From the NCBI RefSeq assembly GCF_040807025.1, contig NC_090942.1:40254911-40318910 (forward strand): a DNA stretch of 64,000 nucleotides, written 5' to 3'. Below, one piece after another: positions 48,052-60,600 of the stretch. How positions within the stretch are numbered: position 1 is the first letter of the stretch; the number at the start of each line of letters is the position of its first letter. The notes beneath the pieces are model-generated. The model made no database searches. It was not told where the DNA came from and saw only the letters and a list, made by a program, of their open reading frames with translations. The position numbers and the translations under genes were made by a program. The DNA is from Struthio camelus. Lineage: Eukaryota; Chordata; Aves; Struthioniformes; Struthionidae.

Positions 48052-48057
48052 TTTATT
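48052..48057 (-). terminator. candidate MDM1 polyadenylation signal
   Basis: AATAAA on the minus strand, about 500 bp past the MDM1 stop codon, the first canonical signal found downstream. A more distal signal near 47401 is also possible. Confidence 0.35.
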
Positions 48058-48555
48058 ATAGCACTGTGCTATACTCACACTTCAGACAGCAACAAACAAA
48101 TATACCGCCACAGCTGTCTAATACACCTGGCTAAAATCAAGCAACTGAGAAGTTGGGTGAACGATGCTACTGCCCCCAAATACTGCATGACTGCCGTAGA
48201 ACACCTTGAAGAGTAACAGACAGGTTGCATTAAAAGTAATTGTTTCAGTTTCAGGAGGGGCCATTGGTTTTTTTTTTTTTTTTTTTTTTTAAAAAAAACA
48301 GCTCCTGTAAAATAATGAAAATAATGAATTAGGACTGAATTCTTAGAGATACCAAGGACCTAGATTTCCAGCACTGGTATAAATACTGACATGTCAAAAT
48401 TGGGCTGACACATTTAAAAAGTTGGGCCTTCTTAGTGATAGGTGAAAGGATACTACATGACACCTACAATCACAGTTTTAAAAAAATATACACAACTACA
48501 AACTTTAAAAATAAATCATTTTACAGAACAGTTTCTATAAAACAGGTGGGATAGA
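48058..48555 (-). other. MDM1: inferred MDM1 3' UTR
   Basis: Sequence between the MDM1 stop codon and the candidate polyadenylation signal. It contains a T23 run followed by A8 (48268-48298 plus strand), so a transcript would carry U8 then A23, a self-pairing homopolymer block. Confidence 0.4.
48268..48298 (+). repeat. T23-A8 homopolymer block
   Basis: A run of 23 T directly followed by 8 A, within the inferred MDM1 3' UTR. It could be the scar of a poly-A insertion or simple slippage, and is prone to sequencing and assembly error. Confidence 0.85.
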
Positions 48556-48665
48556 TTATGTCTTGCCCCAGAAATCCTCCTTCCTCTTCTGGGCTCGTTC
48601 CAGCACCTGAGATGCCAGTGAGCTAGAAGCTGCAGAGCGAGCAGAAATCTGAGACAGCCTGTCAT
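48556..48665 (-). CDS. MDM1: MDM1 last coding exon
   Basis: After acceptor TTCCCACAG. It encodes DRLSQISARSAASSSLASQV, LERAQKRKEDFWGKT and TAA. The last residues are identical in kind to the human C-terminus (KRKENFWGKT). It starts by completing an Asp codon from the previous exon. Confidence 0.96.
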
Positions 48666-51600
48666 CTGTGGGAAAGCAACAAGGAAAAAATAAATACATA
48701 GATTAACTACACATTTTTAAACACTGCTAACATTCATAGACTTTGAAAGTGCAAATATTTTTATATCCTCCATCACAGTGGATGTTAAAATAGTACCACA
48801 ATACACTTAGTGGCTTTCTAGTTAGATTATTTTCTAATGTGTCAGTTACCAAGTAATAGAATCTAAGATACTAGGTAAGTTTAAGAGAATTATATGCCCA
48901 GCTCTTGACAAACTCCAGACTGAGATCTCCTACTCTTATTGGGCAATTCTGAAAGCACTACCCATTTCTCCAACTTCTCTACATTTACATTTCATCAGGA
49001 GACCTCAGAAATCATTCCTCTGCCGCTGAACTCTGTCTAGACTAGATTCTGATAATAACATATTTACGAAAGCAACCCACCACTTTAAGCAAGACAGACA
49101 TCCTCAGAATACCACATGACTAAAATATCAGTCTATGTTGCTGAAAGCACCCTTCTGTGCCAAAAACAGTGTGCCACAAATTGTTTAAAAAATATATGTC
49201 TTCTGAAGAAAACAGGAAGTTTAACAGAAAGACAACAACAAATATGCTTTAAAAATGTATTTTTAAAAAGGTCTCTTTTGAATACATTTGGATACATTGG
49301 ATACATTTAATGTCCACTGAGCTTCTAATATTATGCAGCACTGAGGCTGCATCTCTGGGGAAAAAAAAAAAAAAGAAAAAAGCACAATGCTATACTTCTG
49401 CAACATCATTACTAAAATGTTGCCACAGCTCTATCGAGATGGACTCTATGGATAAGGAGCTTACATACACCAATCCTCTTGCAAAGGATAAACAAATTCA
49501 TACCACCACTTTCCAAAAAACCTTTTCCATCCCCTACCCCCCCAAAAAACAACAAAGACTCCATGACTAAATCCTAACAGGATCTATATTTTGTGAGTGT
49601 CGCACTCAACTTTTCAACAACATTTCTAAATCTTTGAAATACAGAGATCCAAACAGCCCGTAATAAGCTTACACACAACACATGCAACGATATTCCCATG
49701 TATGAGAAAACTGCTAACTGCACGTCTGCAGACAGACATGTGGTTGGAATAACTCCCAGTTTTGTACGTACACGAACAAATATGGGCATATGAAATATCT
49801 GTGAGCTGCCACACTGCGCCTGTTTCTGAACGCTCATATGCCATCATTCAGCTCATAGTAAAAAAAGGCAGTTACAGCACTTAATCTGTGTGGCAAGCTT
49901 GTGGGAAGCTGCACAGTACTATAGGATCTTGCATGTTTTAAGTAGATACGCAGATGCTTGGCTGAGCCATCTGCACAACCCACACGTTTTCCAGGCAACT
50001 GCAATGACTGAAATAGAGAATCAGCCTGAACCTTGGTTAAAACTGAGGAGCAAACAAGCGTAAAAGGGAGAAGAAAAGACTTTTTGGTTGTTCTGAGGTT
50101 TATCTATAAATATCCTGCAGTCAGACATAAGCTCGCACTGCCCATACGCTAAACCCATAAGAAAGACAGGTGACTGCGGCTAGCACAGCCCCACAACAAG
50201 TTCAACCTCATATGCCATGCTAAAAAATAACATATATTAGCTCAAGCTAATGAGACTACAGTGCCTTTGCTTGCCTCAGACTACAGAGTTTATTTGTGTC
50301 TGCCCACAAAAGGGCCAAGAAGATGTATTTGTGGGCAGTGTGCTTGCTGGCTTCTCCCCTGGAGTAACTTTACTGTAAATAGAGAAAAGGGCCAAAATAG
50401 CAATTATAAAAATGGGATGCCTAGTACAGTTCGCAGAAAAACAGGCGTAACCAGGGGAATCATTTTATACTAAATATCTAGTGGTGAAATCTCACAAGCA
50501 AAAGATTTATCTTAAGATTTTTAGTACCTTTTAAGTTGCATCTAAAATTACTAGAGACGCAACCTGGGCTGTGATCATTTTGCAGTTTGCTTCTGTTGCT
50601 GTCAATATAAAGGCTTAAAAAATGTGCAGGGAGAAAACGATTTCAGGTATGGAGTTGAACAAGTCATATTAACCATACTGAACCACATTGGTTTGTTTAA
50701 TTTTCAGCCACATTTAATGATTTATTCATATTGGAATACACCTTCAGATTACTGGGATGAACGTTTTTGAATTTCGTTTGATGATATGATGGGGTAGTTA
50801 CTCATGCAGACACATAAACCAGTATTACTACAGTAGTCAGACACCTCCCACTTTAGTGCAAAATAAAAGTTAAAATTAAACTGTGTGATATATACATGGT
50901 ATTCATTAACACCTTGGGAAGCAATACCTTCATCATTATAGTTTCTTTCCTGAAGTGGTAACTGGAAAGATCTCATTTTGGGACTCACAACGTTCCCTAA
51001 GAAAAAAAAGTCAAAGGTACATTTTTGAATCATTTCAAAATATAGGAAGGATAACAGTTCATTTAAAAAAAAAAAAATCTTAAAATGTTACAACATTATT
51101 TCCAAAAACATATAATCTTATAAATAACAAACAGGCCAAAACCTCAGTGAGACTCCTCAACTCTGAGATGAGGTAAAATAAACTTGTTCTATTGGATTCT
51201 TCTCAAGACATCTATGGTAGATGATTACATAGTGAACTGCACTCCAAATGCAGAGCTAAAATATAGCACATTCTCTGAATTTCACCAGTTCACTTAACCT
51301 GACCACTACCTGTTCCATTATAAAAGGAAAATATACCTCAGCTTAGCTGTTCCTTGTAATACAAGGACCAAGAGTACTGGGACCTCAAGAAGTTGTGCAA
51401 AGCCTTTCTGGAATGGAGACTTAAGCATATAAACTTTATTTTGACTAAGGGATGAAGGATTCTTTTATTTATCAGATTTATGGCCCCAATGTATATTAAC
51501 AACTGTTGTTTAAAACTGTTTTGAAATGGTCCAGCACGAATTCCTCCTCAACAAAGAAGAATAGTCTCAAAAAAAAAAAAAAAATCGGAATGGTTTTTCT

Positions 51601-54600
51601 GACTTCCCAAAGAATGTTTCAAAGATGACTTTTTTTTATCCCCATATCCTGCAGAAATATTTAAGGAGCTTAGTTCTCAGAAATATGCAGCTCCTGCAAA
51701 CTAATACTATACTATAAAGGTCCCCAGTTAAACATCACTGAGGGTAACTCCCAGCTGGAAAAGTGTCTGAACATCCAGCTGCAGGCTGAAGAAGAAATAT
51801 AACTGTTGATGCTACACCAAATTTTTCTCCTCATGAGCAACTGCTTATTGAAATTAATACAGCAAAATTAGACAGCAGACCACTAGAATACAATCATATT
51901 AACAGAATCTGATACTAAGAGAGTTGTGCACACTTCCCTGGTAAGACTGAACATACAATAGAAAAAACTTTTGTTTACAAACACATTCTCTGTAGTCACT
52001 AAAGCAGCAAGCTCAGCAGTCTCTTGCCCCGAACTTTGCAAGGTAGCCATTCCCGCCCTGTGACCCTTTTAAAACACAGCCAGTTAATACACAAAACCTA
52101 CCATTATGCTGGAATTCTGGGTCCTTGAGAGTCCCTTGAATACGACGAGAGGGACTCCAATAAGGCATAGAGCGGATTTCGGCTGCCTTCAGCATAGGAG
52201 GGGTAGAGGAATGCTCTTGATGTTCTGAAGCAAGAGAAACTCGCTCATCACAAACACTATCACCAGGCCACTGATCCTGGCGTAAGGGCAAAGGATCCAA
52301 AGTTCCCAGCCCAGCAGGTGGAGAGGTAAGGAGTGAAACAGCTTCCACTTCCACATCAGGCTAAGACACAATGGGGAGGGGGAAAAAGCAGCTCATACAC
52401 AGCTACAAATATATTCACACCAGCCTTCTTATACACATCCTCACATATGCAGCAAATGTTGGGTGTGACACTTTCCATGAGGGCATCGGGAAAAAAAAGC
52501 ATTTAAGGCCTCTGAGACAGCTTTAAGAAAAACTACTCCTAATAAAAAGTTCTTAACATGATCTAAAAGTAATCTAGTCAGGTCAAACTGAAAGGTCATT
52601 TTCCCACAGCAAAAAACTGTGAACTCAGATTCAAAATCAAAACAATCACTTTTTCATGTAATTGTCTCTGTGTCTGTTATAAACCTTACTATAGACAATA
52701 TACATGCAGTGAAATTATAGCCATCTTTACAGAACACAGACTAAACACAACTTCACAGCAATGACATGCTTTTAGGAGGAAGGCAGCTAAACATCCCCTA
52801 AATGTTTCTTTTTCCTTTTGCTAACTATGTAAACTTAAAACGAAAAAGAAAAGTAAGCTATGAAACTATTATGGCACATTTACACATCCAGCACATGGGT
52901 ACCCAACCTATCTTTCTTAAACTCCTCTCAAGTGATAGAATCTGAAGCTATACTCAGTGTCAAGAACAAGCTAAAGTAACATTAAGGGGAGAATCAACAG
53001 CTCCCGATGGCAGCTTTTTTACTGGACCCTGAAAAAGTCAACATGGGGCTCATCCAATCTCATTCCAATAGTCTCACTTCTTTGCTTGATTAAAAAAAAA
53101 AAAAAAGAAACACTTGGACATCAGCATTTTTTCAATCACAGATGCTGAAAATTTTAGAATAGTAAATGACAACTCATAAAAGAGTTATTAGAAAAATTAT
53201 CCAAAAATGACTTTAAAAGCACATTCCTAGATTTCATGACGGTGAGTCCCTTTTCTGGCTCACCCGGAAGGATCTTCTTTGTGAAGCTTCTCTTGCACCT
53301 TGCTTAGCTGGAGAAGGGTCTGTTCCTAAACCTCTTGTTTTCTGCTGTGGAGATGAAGACTTGGACTTGGGAGGAGACACTAAAACCGCACCTCCTAAAG
53401 ACAGAAAAATGCTTTATTACATTTAAAAAAATTGTTAAATTAATTCATACATGTATTTTTAGTTCTTGAAGTACTGCTCTGCATTTTAAAAATTCTTTTT
53501 TACCAACAGCTGGGGTGGTGAGATCATGATGAGTCCTCTGAGCTCCACCAAGTGCTCTCAGCTTCGGAGTAGGAAGCCTGCCACCTGTCCCCGAGGCTAC
53601 AGAAGAAGCATCTGATGTAGCCACAGAGGCACTCTCACTGCAAAAATGAGAAACGATTATAACATTAGCTAATGACTTTAGAGTCTTGCATTCAAGCTTT
53701 TAGTTTCTAATACACTCCTATGAAGCCTAAGGTAAGTCAGACAGGGCCATAAAACACCAAGAGCCTGGAGCTAAAGCATCTGCCTACAGTGGGGAGTTCT
53801 AGATTCCAGTCCCTGTCCCCCAGTTCTTGTAACCTTTATATTGAAACATTAACTGCATAAAATACATAAACAGTCTCAGGTTATAAATTCAGGCTCGCTC
53901 TGGGCCTTCAATGCTTTGCTGCACTGTGGCATAGACTCAACAGGAGGCCTGGAAAGAGTCCTCACCCACAGTAACTTTGAATCTGGTTGCTGATAAGACA
54001 CCTCCGAGGTGGGAATGTGGCTTTAACCCTTTTCAATCAGCGTGGTAGAACTGAAACCAAGTATCCCACATTTAGACAACCGCACTAGCCCCCACGTTAT
54101 TATATAAATCAGCACCACCACTTCTGTCTCCTTCCTTCAGATGCATTTCAAAAGGAGGTGGTGTCAAGTCCACACTGTGCAAAGAACCCAATCCTATCAG
54201 TGCACACTAGACATCTCTGAGGACACCTAGGCAAAGAATGCCTTATCTCTGCATCTCAAAAGGCTTAGATAGCAGGCAGGTCCTGAACTGCTCTACCTAG
54301 CCAAGCCCAGAGCAAATCTGGCCAGACACACAACCACATTTTTAGACGGCAAAAAAACTTCAGTGATAATCGCAGACACATATATGAACCAGATCATCTC
54401 TGGGGTTAAGCAGAAGCTAAACGAGGTTTTCAAGAGAACGGTTTTCAATGCTGAAGCCCACACTTGTCTCTTTTTTGGGTTTAGCTCTCAACCTTTCTTT
54501 GCCTGGGTTCGCACACAGAATATCGTCCCTAAATGAGACTATTACAATTCCTTACCTTAGACAGATGTTGCCACACCAAAGATAAAACACCAAAAGGAAT

Positions 54601-57600
54601 ATAAAATTATTAGACACTACAGTAATGAGGGTCAAAGTAATTTAGATTTTTTTTTTATATATATGTGCATGTGCGTGCGTGTGTAAATACACAAACATAT
54701 CTTCCAAAATACTTGGAAAACTTGCATAGTAAAAAGCCCAACTTTGTAACTAGAAAAAATATGGGTTTTTCAATTACCAAATACAGTACTATGTAATACA
54801 CTATGCACATACTGAATTGAACTCTTGCTATTTCTAAATACCTCTCCACAGTTTTTCCTACCTGGGCTCAGTAACACACACACTGGTGATTAATGGATGC
54901 TAATTATTTTCTTCCATCAAGTCCTGTATCTTTGCCTACAAGTTTGCTTGAGAAAAATAGACACTTACGTACAAGATTACAATGTCCTTTCAATCCTATC
55001 AGTCCTACACTGCCAGTTTGAAGTAAATTGTGAACTTTAATTTTCAACGTACTTGGCTGCTGTGTAATCAGTCTGTTCCGAGACGCCTACACTGCAAATT
55101 TTAATTTTTTAAAACAATTATAAGAACTCTTTACGCTTTTATACACACTACAGATTCTGTCTTGCAAGCTAAAAATCCAGCATTCTTAAAAATGCATCCA
55201 ACCCCATCAACCAGCTCAACCCCACAAAATTTGTCATTCCTTATTCTGCTACTAAAAACAAAACTAGTGTCATGCCAAAATTACCACAGTCATGTAAGTG
55301 CCCTCATAAATAAAGCTGCTTTAAAAAAAATTAGTTATCCTTTAAACTGTTGAGATGTTAGTGGAAAGAAATTATATATGCTACAAGAATGCTCAGTTTT
55401 ACCTTTTAATTTTTTTATCCTCAGTGGCATCCTTATCTTCTAACTTCTGAGTCACGACTGCAACCTGCTCGTTTTCTTTTTCTTCCTCTTCTGCTGATGG
55501 CCGATTGTCCATTTCTTCAGTACCTTCTTGTTCACCCCAAACTAAACGCCTTTTGACTGGAACAGTCAAAGCATCTGACATGCCCTTCTTCTCAGTGCTG
55601 TCCTGGTGCATCTCTTCTCTTGAGTCAGGTTGGTGCAGTACTTTGGAGCACGGTAAAGTCTCTTTTTCAGAAACTCTAGGTAACGGAAAGAAAGCAGTGC
55701 TTCACACCACTGATTTGAAGGATATGCATGCGTCTACGTAGAGCACACTCATCCAATTCCATCCTTTGCCAAAAGGATAGCTCAGATATTAAAAAGTGGA
55801 ATAGTAAGTGTAAGGTATAGTTAAATTTCTGTTGAAGTTTTAACTGACATTAAGCACGATCCATTTTCGAGCCAAATTCTATGAAAAGCTCCCTTTGGAT
55901 CACTATTCCCAAAAATGGGATGTAAAGTTAGGACTCTATTTCCTATTTAAATGGCCATTGGGATTATCAGAAGTGCTCAAAAGATAAGCAGTCCCAAGCA
56001 TAGGACTACATTTCTCTGATGGTACAAAATTTTGACAGCCTAGCGGATTAGAAGACTGTCCTTTAGGCACCAAGGTTTTGAAAATCTTAACCTCTTAAAC
56101 GCTCACAGAAACCAGTCATTTACATGCAAGTTAGCGCAGTCCACAAAAATGAGATCCAAAAAAACCAAACCAGCAAACCAAAATGTTTACACTGTACCTG
56201 ACACCAGATGTTTTACTGTAATACATAATCTTTTAAGCATGATCTCCCTTGCCCTTATTACAGCTCCAGCCATGCAAATAGATAGATCTTTCCTCCTCAC
56301 ACAAGAAAAGCAGAGTACACAGAGCAGAGTAAGTGGACTGTAGACAGCAGGCAGAGGCAGCCAAGGCATTGCTTTTAAATGTCAGATCTCAGAGGAGGAG
56401 ATACAATTTTTTCCCCCTTTCTTGGGCAATAGATGTCCATACATTTCACTAAAATACTATCTCTGAATTTTCCTAACTGAAGTAAAAGTTTTAGTATCTA
56501 CCAATTCTTATGGCTTTCAAAGAAAGGAGAAAACGGCTGTACAGCGTTACAGTTCCTAAGTCTTCATCTCAGATGTAAACAGAGTCTAAGACTCCACCAA
56601 AAGGTTACTAATTAAATCTGACAGGAACACTGGGAACATTTGAGAAGGCAAAACACATTTCATGGTATTCCAGTGGAGAGAGAATCTTACTCCCACCTGA
56701 CTCGGTGATAAATTCCCACAGACTTGATGAAACCAAGATTTCCACACTAAAAACACAGTTGTGGACAATTATGAAGGTTTAATTCTTTCTCTTCTATTCT
56801 TTCAGAAGACTTGACCACATCTGGCTTTCAGTTTGAACACGTATCAACTTATACACCACGTATCAACCAATATAATAAAGAGGTATAAGCCTTCATAGGC
56901 TCTAGTTCAAAAAACACTACAGATGTCACAGCTAAGCTAAGCCCATGATCAGTTTAGTTCAGTTTCAAAGCCACAGAATAACACAGAATAACAAGCAGGA
57001 ATGATTACCTTACCCGGCAAGATCTAGCGCTCTGATGTTGTTGCTGATGCCTTCTTCTGAACTGGAACTTGAGGACACATCCCAGAGACTGTTATTATCG
57101 GACAGAATCTGATTGAGATGGTATCGGGAGAAGTGTGTTCCCTCTATTCGTTGCCTGTAAGCCTTTGCTCTGGCTCGAAGTTCTTTCACCTGCACATCAA
57201 CGTTTCTTAAGTTTCTGCGTGTCTCTTTAAAATTCACCAACATGCTATTACAAAGTATTTGCATTAGCTAACGGCAGCTAGAGGAGAAGGGCAAGTTATA
57301 TATAATACAAGACCACCCACAGCACAAATATTGCATGCTGCAGTAAATGCAACAAAAGGAGAGCAAAAATAACAAAAGTTTCTATTTAGTAAGCATGTTT
57401 AAGCTATCAAGCCAAAGCAAAATTGCCAATTACTTACTCAATGAGCACAAAAAGCAGCAATTATGAGTAAGTTTAGTGCTGAATTCTAGTTCTTTATTAG
57501 TGTTCAGATACAGCACAGTGCTCCAAACATTAAAACAAAAACTTAGATGCAACCAACCTCCATATACCACATGGAATTTAGGGTGTTTTGAGACGCCTAA

Positions 57601-60600
57601 GGAGAGGAATACAGAATTATTTTAAATTTCTTCACTTTTCTCTCAACGCTGTATGTTAATATCACCACTGTAACTTCACTTCAGTCTGAGTAATTCATTA
57701 AATACTAAAAATCTGTCAACATAGCTCTATGCCGCCTCCCAGAGTTTCAGGAAAAAGCTGTAAAACAAACATCTCAACACTTGTACTTCACCAGCTTTTG
57801 CCAAGCTTGAGGAAATGAATTTAGATTTCTAAGCCTTACAGTCAAAAATACATTCATACATATGAATTTATGGCCTATGGGCATGCGTAATGCTGAGTTT
57901 GTATGCTGTGAACACTGCAACTGTCTCTTGCTATGCAAATCTTAGTTCAGTGAGGACTTGATGACTACATGATGAGATCTCTCGGTGTTCTGTATTTAAG
58001 TCACAATTTCTAAATCATTCCCTCCTTCATCAATCGCTGTATGAATGAAATTGAAAAAAAAAAAAAAAAAAAAGGAAGCCAGTTTTAGTCTTAAAAAATA
58101 AAAGTGGCAACTCCTCTCTTTAGACATTACACTGCTAATTTTATACTATCACTTCTATTCCTGAAATTATTTCCACACTCAGTCTTGTGTCCTTCATCTA
58201 AACACAATGAAAGTGTAAGAAGAAAAAGCAACAAAAAACTTTACTTCTACTTTTAAATGATCAAAAATAACTTTGTGATACTGTTGTATGAATCCTGGCT
58301 CACTAAAAAAAGGTTCACAGGAAATAAGTATTTTTATCAAAGAGCAGGAAAGTAACACTGTCACTTCCTTTAGCACATTTTTATAGCTTGTTTTATTTAT
58401 TCTTCTTTCATGATAGACTTAGCATAGTTCTTCCTGCAAGGAACAGAGATATGCGGGCCAAATTCTGCTAATCCCACAAAAAGCAACTGAATGCAGCAGA
58501 TGGAAATCTACTTATAGTGCATCAGCTAATATCTCAGAATTTGACCTATTATACCTATTAAACTTCCAAAGAATAGCCCATTAAAATATATACTTATCAT
58601 TTTAAGAGTACAGTTTGAAGTTTGAGGTGTAAGTGATTTACCGGATTATTCACTTTAAACAGAAGAATGAAAAATTAATTGTAATAGCCACAACAGAAGG
58701 AATATAAACCTCGAGCAATAGGACACTGCAGGGGGAGGAAGAATACCATGTCTCCAGTGAATTGTGAAAAAGTACAAAGGACAACCAGCCTCCTTCAGTG
58801 ACTCAGCAGGCTGCATTATCTCAGCAGGACACAGGCCCCAGAGAGTCCTACTGTGACTATGAATTGCCCGCATTAATTTTTCAAAAGCATAATTCAAAGA
58901 CACTTTTTTATTCTACTGTTGAAAAGCAACCCTTAATAATACATTGCAGAGTACAGAAGTAATCACTGTGGCTAAGGTTACACTTAGGATTCTATCACAA
59001 CCTTCGCCTGTTTGGACTCAGAGCTTCAGAAAGTTTATTTTGGACCCAAAGTTATCTGTGTGCAGGCTCAGCGAAGTGGGTAATCAGTCTGGATCAGTCA
59101 GAGCTTATCGTCTATTCGCTTATGCTAAGCGACAGAGGTTCCATAGGCATCTTCAGCAGAGGCGAGTCTCAAAGAGCCATCAGAGGTAGCGGTTGTATAC
59201 ATCTTGGCAGAACACTTCTCTTCACGCCAATGCATTAGTACAGGAACAGGTTTCAAAAACAAACGTAGCGGTAGGAAACTGGTAGAGCAGCCTATACTTT
59301 ACATAGCCACAGCACCTTTGCTGCTTTGCAATAAAGCCGATTAGCTTCACGCTTTTTCAAGTAAGGCAATCTTTCATTAATCTGTAGCAATATATTTCTC
59401 AAAGAAATAAATTCTTTCCTCATGTCTCAACAGTGTCTGAAATACTTTATTCAGCCCTACTCTTTAGCCACACTGGATCCCCTCCTGCAGTCCCTACCTC
59501 AGATGAGAACATCAGTGAAATTGAAAAAGATAAAAAAAAAAAAAAAGACAAAAAAAAAAAAACGCCTGGCTAAGAATCATGTCCATCGGGATTTTTTATT
59601 CTTGCATTAACAGAGTTTTTAAGAATTAATATTGGCTTTCTTCCAGCATTTCCTGAACACTGGAAAATTCCCAGCTTTAAGGTTACTTTTTGCTTTTACT
59701 ACACCCACATGAAACTTCCTTTTAAGAAGGAATCCTCAACAACTTATATAGAAATATTAATAAGACAACAGCAACAAAAAACCCTCTACTCAGAGATAAT
59801 TCCACACAGTAACACATTTATAGGAGCTAAATATTGTTCTTTGTCTACAAGCAGAACAAGTTTCATATGCTCACAGACTAAGCGTGATTCAAAGTCTGAG
59901 GCAGGAGAAATTTAGATAATCCTAACTAAAAAAGACTTCTGTATGAAATCATACTAGGATATAATGTACATATATTATATACACATGTTCACATATACAT
60001 AAGCACATTTGTAATCAATAAAACAATGTCTTTGTTATCATAAATTTAAATTGAAGTTGGCTCCTTCAGGTACCCAGCACAATTCCTTTACTTGGAAGGC
60101 CCTAAAAACCCTAACATCTTTTTCCTCTTAAGTTCTTCATGCCTAGTCTCAAGTGACTTCTTTCTAGTTTCCTTTGTAATTCCTTTATCAGCAAGAAAAT
60201 TTCCATGGAAAAGCCAAACACAGCCAAAACACATATCTACAGTGTGGGAACTTGCTGGTTTCCCGCACACTCTAATTAAATGCCACATCTATTTACCTCC
60301 TACGTCTCTCAAGCACATCCCAAAAAGAATCTTGCCTGGTAACGCAGAACACTAGTCCTCCACTTGCAGTTTCCTCATGCTTCCCCTACATTATACCGCA
60401 GTGTCTCCCTCCAGTTAGCTGTGCAGCAAACAACATTCCAAGGCAAAAACCCTTCTCCTATGCTTGCCTCCCAGGCAGTCACTCTTGAAGCTGAACACTG
60501 CCCACTCAGGTTTTGAATCTTACTGACACAACATCTAGGCTCCAGAAAAAGACCCCACAAGCTAGAAAAATGCTGTGATATTCTACAGAAACATTTTGTG

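Noticed and set aside
53780-53815. tRNA-like B-box (AGATTCCAGTCC) in an MDM1 intron
   Set aside because: No A box or cloverleaf can be drawn. At best it is a fragment of an old tRNA-derived SINE.
57244-57282. Better pyrimidine-tract acceptor (CTTCTCCTCTAG) as the start of the MDM1 VKELR exon
   Set aside because: All three frames from that acceptor hit a stop before VKELR. The phase-consistent acceptor at 57190 joins the microexon cleanly.
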